Shown here: piece after piece, positions 8,064-14,407 of the stretch
How positions within the stretch are numbered: the stretch's first letter is position 1
Layout: every line of letters begins with the position of its first letter
DNA from: JBBKWH01 sp037968855
GTDB taxonomy: Bacteria > Pseudomonadota > Gammaproteobacteria > Pseudomonadales > Moraxellaceae
Direction of reading: 5' to 3'
Length of the DNA: 22,931 nt
NCBI GenBank assembly: GCA_037968855.1
Contig: JBBKWH010000068.1
Span: 1 to 22,931 of the forward strand
Position numbers and translations under genes: made by a program
The notes under the pieces: generated by a model
What the model was told of the DNA's origin: nothing
Database searches by the model: none
Seen by the model: only the letters and a program-made list of their open reading frames with translations

Positions 8064-8384
8064 ATGAAGCCTGTATTAAACGACGATTATGATGATGAGC
8101 AAGACGAGAGCCTGACCCCAGACGACGTGGACGATGGTGGTGATGTTGATATCAGCAGCACGGATAGCGATGACGGCGACGACAATGGCGATGAAGGCCG
8201 TGGCGAAGGCAAAAAGCTCAGTGAAGCCGAGCGCAAAAAAGCTGACGAAATTGCCGAAGCCGAAAGTCTGACTGTCACCGCCAAAAAAGGCCAACGACAG
8301 CAACTCGAAGACGAGCTTGCACGCTTTTTGGCCCAAGGTGGACGGATTGTTGAAGTCCCACCAGATGCCGATGCACACGATTAA
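8064..8384 (+). CDS. Small acidic SutA-like protein (putative RNA polymerase-associated regulator)
   Basis: The 106-residue product has a very acidic, presumably disordered N-terminal half (about residues 5-50, mostly Asp/Glu/Gly/Ser). A Lys-rich helical middle follows (KKLSEAERKKADEIAEAE). The short conserved C-terminal part is ELARFLAQGGRIVEVPPD. This layout, and the LARxxxxFLxxGGxxxEI-type ending, resemble SutA, the Pseudomonas aeruginosa protein that binds RNA polymerase and stimulates rRNA and housekeeping transcription in slow growth. Similarity is judged from memory and is short, so function is inferred. A GGAG ribosome-binding site lies 9 bases before the ATG. The gene stands alone between the ubi run and a strong terminator. 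Confidence 0.6.
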   Translation: MKPVLNDDYDDEQDESLTPDDVDDGGDVDISSTDSDDGDDNGDEGRGEGKKLSEAERKKADEIAEAESLTVTAKKGQRQQLEDELARFLAQGGRIVEVPPDADAHD

Positions 8385-8416
8385 TCATTGTTAGATGATG
8401 GAATCGTTGCTGTGAT

Positions 8417-8444
8417 AAAAACGCCTGCATATGTAGGCGTTTTT
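8417..8444. terminator. Bidirectional intrinsic terminator
   Basis: A 12-bp stem (AAAAACGCCTGC with GTAGGCGTTTTT, one G-U pair) closes a 4-base loop. Runs of five T follow the stem on both strands. It separates the convergent SutA-like gene and rsmI and can serve both. Confidence 0.92.
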
Positions 8445-8465
8445 GTTTGTTATCTGTGCGGTGTC

Positions 8466-9326
8466 TTAAGGCGTTGCATCTGAGTTGGGCTGATCTTTAA
8501 GTTCCAATGCACGCTGATACAAGGCATTTTTTTTGATGCCGGTCAAGTCGGCGGCCAATTGTGCCGCGGTTTTGACAGGCAAGTCTTGTAACAGGCGACG
8601 CAGCAGATCATCGGTTTTTTGCTGGTTAAGTTTGTCGGCGTTGCTCACAGCACCTGCCACGACCAAGACGATTTCGCCTTTTTGCTGATTATTGTCTTGC
8701 TGCACAAACACCAATAGTTCGGCCAATGTGGTTTTTTTAATGGTTTCAAAGGTTTTGGTGATTTCTCTAGCCATGCATACCTCGCGATCTGGCCCAAAAA
8801 TCTCCACCAAATCGGCTAGGCAGTCCAAGATGCGATGCGGCGCTTCATAAAAAATCAATGTGCGTGTGTCATGCTGTAAGGCTTGTAAGGTCTGACGGCG
8901 TGCATGCGATTTTGCATGCAAAAAACCTTCAAAACTAAAACGGTCACTGGCCAGTCCAGAAGCGGATAATGCAGCAATGGCAGCGCAAGGACCGGGAATG
9001 GGAGCTACTCGAATACCCGCCTCGTGCGCCGCGCGAACCAAACGAAAGCCTGGATCGCTAATCAGCGGTGTTCCGGCATCGCTGATCAGTGCAACCGACT
9101 GTCCCCCTTGCAGGGTTTGGATCAGTTCGGCTACCTTCTGGCCTTCGTTGTGATCATGACATGCAGTCACGGGTGTCGAAATGGTGTACGCCGAGAGTAG
9201 ACGGCCCGAATGTCGGGTGTCCTCCGCAGCGATCAGATCGACATCGCGCAAGGTTTGCGCGGCACGTACCGACAGGTCATCAAAGTGACCAATCGGTGTC
9301 GCCACGACATATAAAATGGCACTCAT
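8466..9326 (-). CDS. rsmI: 16S rRNA (cytidine1402-2'-O)-methyltransferase RsmI
   Basis: RsmI 2'-O-methylates C1402 in the ribosomal decoding centre, using S-adenosylmethionine. The 286-residue protein (family size) begins MSAILYVVATPIGHFDDLS, the tetrapyrrole-methylase fold's first strand. Then come LIAAEDTRHSGRLL, the SDAGTPLISDPG motif, IPGPCAAIAALSASGL and FYEAPHRI, all characteristic of RsmI (YraL). ATG at 9326 is chosen because it matches the family N-terminus and has TTGGAG upstream; an upstream in-frame ATG at 9410 would add 28 unrelated residues overlapping the divergent gene. Its start is only 15 bases from the divergent lpoA-like gene, conserved yraL/yraM synteny. Confidence 0.95.
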   Translation of the reverse strand: MSAILYVVATPIGHFDDLSVRAAQTLRDVDLIAAEDTRHSGRLLSAYTISTPVTACHDHNEGQKVAELIQTLQGGQSVALISDAGTPLISDPGFRLVRAAHEAGIRVAPIPGPCAAIAALSASGLASDRFSFEGFLHAKSHARRQTLQALQHDTRTLIFYEAPHRILDCLADLVEIFGPDREVCMAREITKTFETIKKTTLAELLVFVQQDNNQQKGEIVLVVAGAVSNADKLNQQKTDDLLRRLLQDLPVKTAAQLAADLTGIKKNALYQRALELKDQPNSDATP

Positions 9327-9341
9327 GCGGACGACTCCAAA

Positions 9342-10277
9342 ATGAACAGATTGATTGAACAAAAAACCATCATGGTGGGATTGTTGGCTACTTTGGCCGC
9401 TCCCGTCCATGCTGAAGTGATGGTGTTGCTACCGACAGATGGGCCGTTGGCCTTAGCTGCCCAAAGCGTCAGTGATGGCCTGATGGCGGGCTATTATGCC
9501 GGAAACACACGGCCAGCGTTACGATTCGTCAATGATGATCAAACCCCGATTGATCAGTTGATGAAACGTGAGATGCGCAAAGACACCGAGTTGGTGATTG
9601 GCCCGTTGCATCGTGATCGGGTCAAAGAATTGGTTGAGTTGAATTTGCCGGTCCCAGTATTGGCCTTAAACCAAGTCTCTGCCAACCAAGCAGGGGTCTG
9701 GGAGTTTGCCTTAGCGCCCGAAGAAGATGCCAATGCTTTGATCCGTCGGATGCAAGCCGATGGGATCAAAAAAATTACGTTAGTCAGCGAGCCAGAGCAG
9801 CAGAGTAATCGGCGCTTTGAGCAAGTGTTTGAGGCGGCATGGCAAGGCGAACTGACGCGTCAAAAACAGATTCCCGCGACCTTGGCAGACAATGAAGGCG
9901 TTTTGCTACTGGGCCAAGCCAGTTGGCAGCGTCAATTAGACAACCTACCAAAAACACGCACATACACCACCGCATGGGCGTATTCGGCCAAGACCCGATT
10001 GCCTTCGGGCATGACCTTTTGTGATATTCCGGCCTTGTATCGTCCAGAGTGGCCTGAGCTGGTGGCCGAGCAAAAGCGTAAGCCGGTCTCGGTTGGCTAT
10101 CAGCGTCTGGTGGCCTTTGGTGGTGATGCGTGGCAATTGGCACGTTTGATGTTAATGAAAGCACCGAGCGCCCAGTTTGCAGGTCGAACCGGCACGCTCA
10201 AACTGGCCAATCAACAAATTGAGCGCCAGCCCGACTGCATGGTGGTGAGTGGTCGTAAGCTGAAACTACTGCCTTGA
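9342..10277 (+). CDS. lpoA: LpoA/YraM-like penicillin-binding protein activator, short form
   Basis: LpoA is normally an outer-membrane lipoprotein that activates the peptidoglycan synthase PBP1A. This 311-residue protein matches only the C-terminal periplasmic-binding-protein-like domain: VMVLLPTDGPLALAAQSVSDGLMAGYY, ELVIGPLHRDRVKEL, PVPVLALNQ, GIKKITLVSEPEQQSNRRFEQVFEAAW, and RLVAFGGDAWQLA near the end. The N-terminal helical TPR-like domain is absent. The leader MNRLIEQKTIMVGLLATLAAPVHA looks like a plain signal peptide with an AHA cleavage site and has no lipobox cysteine. ATG at 9342 lacks a good ribosome-binding site; ATG 9372 is an alternative. Position beside rsmI and yraN supports the family call. 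Confidence 0.8.
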   Translation: MNRLIEQKTIMVGLLATLAAPVHAEVMVLLPTDGPLALAAQSVSDGLMAGYYAGNTRPALRFVNDDQTPIDQLMKREMRKDTELVIGPLHRDRVKELVELNLPVPVLALNQVSANQAGVWEFALAPEEDANALIRRMQADGIKKITLVSEPEQQSNRRFEQVFEAAWQGELTRQKQIPATLADNEGVLLLGQASWQRQLDNLPKTRTYTTAWAYSAKTRLPSGMTFCDIPALYRPEWPELVAEQKRKPVSVGYQRLVAFGGDAWQLARLMLMKAPSAQFAGRTGTLKLANQQIERQPDCMVVSGRKLKLLP

Positions 10278-10657
10278 CCGTTGGCCGTTCGACTAGCCCT
10301 ACCCACCAGATTGGGGCTGTAGCCGAGCAACAGGCTCAGGCATATTTGGTCGAGCGAGGCTTTGTCTTGGTAGCGGCCAATGTGCATTGTCCGTGGGGCG
10401 AAATTGATTTGGTGATGCAGCAAGGCGCATTGTTGGTGTTTGTGGAGGTACGAGCAAGGCGACGTTCAGGCTTTGCCAGTGCCGCCGAAAGTGTCACGCC
10501 AGCCAAGCAAAAAAAACTGATTCGAACCGCCGAATGGTTTTTGGCCGAGTATCCTGCATGGGCAGCGTATGACTGTCGTTTTGACGTCATCGCGGTGAAT
10601 TTGTCGCAACATCCCATGCAACTTGATTGGATCGAAGCGGCGTTTATGCTGTCCTAA
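10274..10657 (+). CDS. yraN: UPF0102/YraN family nuclease-fold protein
   Basis: YraN proteins have a small restriction-endonuclease-like fold (PF02021) with no firmly established cellular role. In the 127-residue product the family pattern is complete: GAVAEQQAQAYLVERGFVLVAAN, then CPWGEIDLVMQQGALLVFVEVRAR (the Asp and the ExR/K-type putative catalytic residues), TPAKQKKLIRTAEWFL and CRFDVIAV. The start is TTG at 10274, overlapping the lpoA stop as TTGA, because no ATG or GTG fits before the conserved core. Expression is probably coupled to lpoA. E. coli has diaA next; here dolP follows directly. Confidence 0.9.
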   Translation: MTVGRSTSPTHQIGAVAEQQAQAYLVERGFVLVAANVHCPWGEIDLVMQQGALLVFVEVRARRRSGFASAAESVTPAKQKKLIRTAEWFLAEYPAWAAYDCRFDVIAVNLSQHPMQLDWIEAAFMLS

Positions 10658-10792
10658 TTGAACGGTTTCTCCATGTTTGAGACAGCAAAATGACTGTCTT
10701 TGCTAGGGTGATTTGTTAGACTGTTTTATTAGACGTAAGTCACTGTTTTTGGTTTTTTATTAACCATTTTTTAAACAAGGATGAATGCTGCC

Positions 10793-11611
10793 ATGCTGTT
10801 CCTAAGATCGGTGTTGTCCCAATCGGTATTGTCTGCGGTCATTGTGTTGAGCTTGGGGCTAGGCGGCTGTTCGTCGTTTGTAGCGTCCACCACCAATGGG
10901 CCGGTTGGTGTGGTGAGTGGGGATCGCTCGTTTGCGCAAGTCATTACCGATAATGGCATTGTCAAAACTGCCGAGATTAATCTGTACAAACTCGATCCAC
11001 GTTTTAATTTTTCGCGGGTCAATGTGTCGAGCTTTCATAGCGTGGTACTGCTGACTGGCCAAGTGCCTGACGAATACCTCAAAACACTGGCCGAACAAAA
11101 TGTGCGTTCAATGACAGACGTCAAAGCCGTGCATAACTATTTGACAGTGGGCGAAAAAGCCGATTACAACACCATCGTCAATGACAGCGTGATCACCGCC
11201 AATGTGCGCAAAAATATTTTGTTGCTCAAAGCGATTAAAGACACACGGGTCAAAATTGTCACCGAGCAAGGCGTGGTGTACGTGATGGGCCGATTGATGG
11301 CTGATGAGGCTGCTGCCATGATGGATGTTCTGCAACGTACACCCAATATCGTCAAGATTGTTTCATTGATTGATAACATCGGTGAGGCTGCACCCACCTT
11401 GTTGCCTGCCAATACATCCTCATTAACAACGAGTGCAACACAGCCATCTGCAAACATGGGTATACCTTCTTCGATTGTGGCAGTCACGCCATTGGCGCTA
11501 GAGCCACGTCAAACCAGTGAACCACTAGCAGAAGCACCTGAGCCTGCCAACACCGATGCGAACAGTAGCAGCGAGATGGCATCGGCTAACCTCAATAGTC
11601 GTTCGATGTAA
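10793..11611 (+). CDS. dolP: BON-domain lipoprotein DolP/YraP-like
   Basis: DolP is an outer-membrane lipoprotein with two BON domains that supports envelope integrity and BAM function. From ATG 10793 the protein has 272 residues. A hydrophobic leader ends in the lipobox LGGC at residues 23-26. The first BON-like domain (about residues 50-120) contains VVLLTGQVPDEYLKTLAEQNVRSM and VHNYLTV. The second (about 130-205) contains DSVITANVRKNILL, VKIVTEQGVVYVMGRL and IVKIVSLID. A Ser/Thr/Ala/Pro-rich tail of about 65 residues is absent from E. coli DolP (191 aa). ATG 10793 is preferred because AAGGA lies 11 bases upstream; ATG 10781 abuts that site. Synteny with lpoA-yraN supports the name. Confidence 0.85.
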   Translation: MLFLRSVLSQSVLSAVIVLSLGLGGCSSFVASTTNGPVGVVSGDRSFAQVITDNGIVKTAEINLYKLDPRFNFSRVNVSSFHSVVLLTGQVPDEYLKTLAEQNVRSMTDVKAVHNYLTVGEKADYNTIVNDSVITANVRKNILLLKAIKDTRVKIVTEQGVVYVMGRLMADEAAAMMDVLQRTPNIVKIVSLIDNIGEAAPTLLPANTSSLTTSATQPSANMGIPSSIVAVTPLALEPRQTSEPLAEAPEPANTDANSSSEMASANLNSRSM

Positions 11612-11642
11612 TTTGCTTTAACGTTGGCAGGTGATGGATCTG

Positions 11643-11672
11643 GGCCAGCCATGTATTGCTGGCCTTTTCTTT
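11643..11672 (+). terminator. Intrinsic terminator after dolP
   Basis: GGCCAGC (11643-11649) pairs perfectly with GCTGGCC (11658-11664) across an 8-base loop and is followed by TTTTCTTT. It lies 31 bases after the dolP stop. Confidence 0.85.
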
Positions 11673-11805
11673 GTGGGTAGGTTGTCGATTAGCGACATTT
11701 GTAGCACTCAATTTGCAGGACTGATACAGCGTTTAACGCTTGAGGGCTGGTCTGGGTATCGACTGGCTGCAAAAATAGTCTCATCTTTTTTGAGTTTAGA
11801 CCATT

Positions 11806-12690
11806 ATGTCGCGGTATCGACTTCCTGTTGTGGGTGGTGCTTTGGCCAGTCTGCTCGCGGCGTGCTCGCCAACCACAGTGCTGAGCAAGCTAACGCCAGA
11901 GCGTGGCGTTACCGTACAAAACAACTTGGCCTATGGTCAGGATGAGCGGCAAATGCTGGATGTTTATCAACCTGCGATTCCGGCTAATGTTCGCATGCGT
12001 CCGCCAGTGGTATTGTTTGTCTACGGTGGGTCGTGGCAAAACGGCAGCAAGGCAGGCTACGGCTTTGTGGGTAAAAGTCTGGCGCAAGCGGGCTATACCA
12101 CGGTGGTGATTGATTATCGCCTCACGCCTAAACATCGTTACCCCACCTTTGTGCAAGACACCGCAGATGCACTGCGCTGGACCTACCAAAACATTGCCCA
12201 ATATGGCGGTAATCCAGAGCAAATTTTTGTGATGGGGCATTCGGCAGGGGCGTTTAATGCCATCACTGCTGTTGATGATGCACGTTTTTGGTCAACGATT
12301 CAGATGCCCAATACTGCCATACGCGGGGTGATCGGTTTGGCAGGGCCGTATGCCTACGACTTTACCACCGACCCCACCAAGATCGCGTTTCCAGCTGAGG
12401 CAAAGCCTGATGACATCATGCCGGATCGACATGTTCGGCCTAACCCGCCGCCCCATCTGTTGGTGACGGGCGAGAATGACAGCGTGGTCGGTGCATTTAA
12501 CGCAACCAACATGGCTGCGGCACTCAAGCAAGCGGGCGGTACGGTGCAAACGGCCCAGATTAAAGGCGTGAATCATGCCACCATGATTGCAGCGTTTGCC
12601 CCACCGACACGGTTTTTGGGCAATACTCAACAGGTGGTGACCGATTATATGCAAGCGCAATTACAAGCCAGCCCATCAAGTGCCGATTAA
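11806..12690 (+). CDS. Alpha/beta-hydrolase lipoprotein, carboxylesterase/BD-FAE-like
   Basis: A 294-residue predicted esterase anchored as a lipoprotein. The leader ends in a lipobox LAAC (residues 17-20). The fold shows VVLFVYGGSWQNGSK (residues 68-82, oxyanion-hole HGG-like YGG with Trp), VVIDYRLTPKHRYP (100-113), and the nucleophile elbow MGHSAGAF with Ser146. Asp225 in TGENDSVV and His257 in VNHATM complete a plausible Ser-Asp-His triad. The YRLTPKHRYP segment is typical of the kynurenine-formamidase/BD-FAE branch of esterases. Substrate is unknown. It is preceded by the dolP terminator and about 130 bases with no clear promoter or strong ribosome-binding site, and followed by a perfect inverted repeat. 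Confidence 0.85.
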   Translation: MSRYRLPVVGGALASLLAACSPTTVLSKLTPERGVTVQNNLAYGQDERQMLDVYQPAIPANVRMRPPVVLFVYGGSWQNGSKAGYGFVGKSLAQAGYTTVVIDYRLTPKHRYPTFVQDTADALRWTYQNIAQYGGNPEQIFVMGHSAGAFNAITAVDDARFWSTIQMPNTAIRGVIGLAGPYAYDFTTDPTKIAFPAEAKPDDIMPDRHVRPNPPPHLLVTGENDSVVGAFNATNMAAALKQAGGTVQTAQIKGVNHATMIAAFAPPTRFLGNTQQVVTDYMQAQLQASPSSAD

Positions 12691-12716
12691 TTAGATCAAT
12701 AGTTAAATTGATCTAA
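12691..12716. repeat. Perfect 10-bp inverted repeat just after the esterase stop
   Basis: TTAGATCAAT (12691-12700) and ATTGATCTAA (12707-12716) form a perfect palindrome with a 6-base spacer, beginning one base after the esterase stop codon. There is no T-run, so it is not a classical intrinsic terminator. It could be an mRNA 3'-end stem or a protein-binding palindrome. Confidence 0.65.
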
Positions 12717-12756
12717 TACTTGCCGACCAAAGGTATTTAAAGATGTTTTAAAATGA

Positions 12757-12784
12757 TTGACAGCGCAGTTTAAATCGCTAAACT
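12757..12784 (+). promoter_or_regulatory. Strong sigma-70 promoter with an operator-like palindrome inside it
   Basis: A perfect TTGACA -35 box (12757-12762) and TAAACT -10 box (12779-12784) are separated by 16 bases. The spacer and -10 box are covered by a perfect 9-bp inverted repeat, CGCAGTTTA (12764-12772) and TAAACTGCG (12779-12787), spaced by six bases. A dimeric regulator bound there would block RNA polymerase (inference). The predicted start is around 12790-12792. Confidence 0.65.
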
Positions 12785-12834
12785 GCGTGCATTGTTTTGA
12801 TCTCCCATCAAAACCCCAAATTAAGGAGTGCGTC

Positions 12835-12867
12835 ATGCTGGTACAACTTGGAAAACAAACAGGCTAA
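12835..12867 (+). CDS. Possible 10-codon leader ORF in the structured RNA
   Basis: ATG at 12835 follows a near-perfect AAGGAG with 6-base spacing and encodes MLVQLGKQTG before TAA at 12865-12867. The peptide matches no leader peptide I know and has no run of a regulatory amino-acid codon. The support is the excellent ribosome-binding site and its placement between two hairpins, not peptide similarity. It is too short to judge by codon use. Confidence 0.4.
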   Translation: MLVQLGKQTG

Positions 12868-12932
12868 CCGGCAAACGCACCGATTCGGATCGTTTGCCCA
12901 ACAGGTCAACGGTTCGAATGTCGATACGCATC

Positions 12933-12968
12933 AAGCGCCCTGACATTCGTTAGGGCGTTTTGCTTTTT
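12933..12968 (+). terminator. Intrinsic terminator whose loop is complementary to an upstream segment
   Basis: AAGCGCCCT (12933-12941) pairs with AGGGCGTTT (12952-12960) around a 10-base loop, and TTTTT follows at 12964-12968. The loop holds GACATTCG (12942-12949), the exact complement of CGAATGTC at 12915-12922, so a pseudoknot or an alternative fold is possible. Confidence 0.75.
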
Positions 12969-13198
12969 AGCATTCCTCCTTTTTCAATCGTGACCGATTG
13001 CCAATCGCTTGCACAGTGGATGAATCCGCTATTTGCAATCGGGCGGTTTTTTGCCTGTTTCTAATGACAGCTTTTAAAATGAAAAATTTTAACCTGCTGT
13101 TTTTAATATGCGCTTTGCAGTTGATTAGGCAGGGTATAGACCACTGTTGCCTAAAGTAAACCAAAGCCTGTTTTTTGATGAATGTGGGACAGATTAAA
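12969..13198 (+). other. rtcB upstream region
   Basis: No gene is supported here. CCGATTGC (12994-13001) and GCAATCGG (13035-13042) form a perfect 8-bp inverted repeat. A CCGC/GCGG stem (13026-13046) directly before TTTTTT (13047-13052) could act as a weak second terminator. The rest is AT-rich. I could not find a convincing sigma-70 promoter or a sigma-54 -24/-12 element, although rtcB is under sigma-54 and RtcR control in E. coli. Confidence 0.4.
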
Positions 13199-14404
13199 AT
13201 GGCCATTCAAATGGTATTAAATGCCGATAGCGGTTATGGCGTGCCGGTGCAGATACACACCAGTGACGTGCAGCCTGAGGCATTGGAGCAACTCAAGCAA
13301 ATGGCGCAGTTGCCATTTATTCATTCACATATTGCGGTGATGCCGGATGTGCATCTGGGCATGGGTGCAACGGTCGGTAGTGTGATTCCGACCCAATCGG
13401 CGATCATTCCGGCGGCTGTGGGCGTGGATATTGGTTGTGGCATGAACGCGATTCGGCTGGGTCTGACGGCGGCACAATTGCCGGATGATTTGCGCAAGTT
13501 GCGTAGCAGCATTGAGCGCAGCGTGCCGGTTGGTTTTGCGCAGCACAAGGCGGCCAAGGCCAAAGCATCCACGCTTGATCCGCTGGCACGGCGCTTAAAA
13601 GCCATTACCGATCAGCACCAAGGCTTGTTGCGGATGTTGCGCGATTTTGATCGGACGTGGCAGCGACAACTGGGCACGCTTGGCGGTGGCAATCACTTTA
13701 TTGAGCTGTGCTTGGATGAAGCTGATCAGGTCTGGGTGATGTTGCATTCGGGTAGTCGCGGCTTGGGCAATTGTATTGGCACTTACTTTATTGAGCGGGC
13801 CAAAAAAGAAGCCCAGCATCGCTTTGGTCATGTGCCGGACAAAGACCTGTCGTATTTTGCCGAAGGCTCAGACAGCTTTGCCGACTACATGGAGGCGGTG
13901 GGTTGGGCGCAAGACTATGCGATGGAGAATCGTCGTCAGATGATGTTGTTGGTGTTGGCGGCCCTGCGTGTGCATTTGCCAGCGTTTCAAATGAGCAAAG
14001 AAGCCATCAATTGTCACCATAACTATGTGGCAAAAGAGACGCATTTTGGCGCAAATGTCTATGTGACGCGCAAAGGTGCGATCAGCGCGCAAGCAGATGA
14101 GTTGGGCATTATTCCCGGTAGCATGGGGGCCAAGTCATACATTGTGCGTGGCAAAGGCAATGCCGCATCGTTTTGCTCGTGTTCGCATGGAGCAGGGCGG
14201 CGCATGAGCCGGAGCAAGGCCAAGCGGTTGTTTAATGTCGATGATCTGGCGGCACAAACCGCAGGCATTGAGTGCCGTAAAGACAGTGGTGTGCTGGACG
14301 AGTTGCCAGCGGCCTACAAGGACATTGATGCGGTGATGGATAATCAACGTGATCTGGTTGAGGTGGTTCACACCTTACGCCAAGTGCTGTGTATTAAGGG
14401 GTAG
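13199..14404 (+). CDS. rtcB: RNA-splicing ligase RtcB
   Basis: RtcB is a GTP- and Mn-dependent ligase that joins RNA 3'-phosphate (or 2',3'-cyclic phosphate) to 5'-OH ends, used in RNA repair. Similarity to E. coli RtcB is strong along the whole length: AVMPDVHLGMGATVGSVIPT, GVDIGCGM with metal ligands Asp77 and Cys80, GTLGGGNHFIE, HSGSRGLG, INCHHNYV, IIPGSMGAKSYIVRG and CSHGAGR with the guanylylated His330. The C-terminus LCIKG keeps the family lysine. ATG 13199 (401 aa) is preferred because GGGA lies 9 bases upstream; ATG 13178 gives 408 aa, equal to E. coli, but has no ribosome-binding site. No rtcA or rtcR is in the window. Confidence 0.95.
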   Translation: MAIQMVLNADSGYGVPVQIHTSDVQPEALEQLKQMAQLPFIHSHIAVMPDVHLGMGATVGSVIPTQSAIIPAAVGVDIGCGMNAIRLGLTAAQLPDDLRKLRSSIERSVPVGFAQHKAAKAKASTLDPLARRLKAITDQHQGLLRMLRDFDRTWQRQLGTLGGGNHFIELCLDEADQVWVMLHSGSRGLGNCIGTYFIERAKKEAQHRFGHVPDKDLSYFAEGSDSFADYMEAVGWAQDYAMENRRQMMLLVLAALRVHLPAFQMSKEAINCHHNYVAKETHFGANVYVTRKGAISAQADELGIIPGSMGAKSYIVRGKGNAASFCSCSHGAGRRMSRSKAKRLFNVDDLAAQTAGIECRKDSGVLDELPAAYKDIDAVMDNQRDLVEVVHTLRQVLCIKG

Positions 14405-14407
14405 ACG

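Larger units (their letters stand above)
12790..12968 (+). ncRNA. Putative structured leader RNA or small mRNA of unknown family
   Basis: The interval from the promoter above to the terminator below is dense in structure. A 5' hairpin is formed by TTTTGAT (12795-12801) and ATCAAAA (12807-12813), with loop CTCCC. Next come AAGGAG and a 10-codon ORF. A long hairpin pairs GGCAAACG (12870-12877) with CGTTTGCC (12891-12898), with an inner CCG/CGG stem. A single-stranded stretch containing CGAATGTC (12915-12922) follows, then the terminator. About 178 nt would be made and would end some 230 bases before rtcB. I do not recognise it as a known RNA family; whether it is a free small RNA, a small mRNA or an attenuator cannot be decided from sequence. 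Confidence 0.55.

Noticed and set aside
11715..11730. TTTGCAGGACTGATA shared with the pepP leader near 4034
   Set aside because: A match of this length is only marginally above chance for a window of this size, and the flanking sequences do not match.
11631..11945. Open frame spanning the dolP terminator and the esterase start
   Set aside because: It crosses a strong terminator and the lipoprotein leader of the real gene and has no recognisable features.
12909..12922. GGTTCGAAT resembling a tRNA T-loop in the structured RNA element
   Set aside because: The flanking bases do not form a 5-bp T-stem and there is no acceptor or anticodon arm, so it is not a tRNA or tmRNA piece.
12967..13206. 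Minus-strand 79-codon frame upstream of rtcB
   Set aside because: AT-rich composition, no ribosome-binding site and no domain; it overlaps the start of rtcB.
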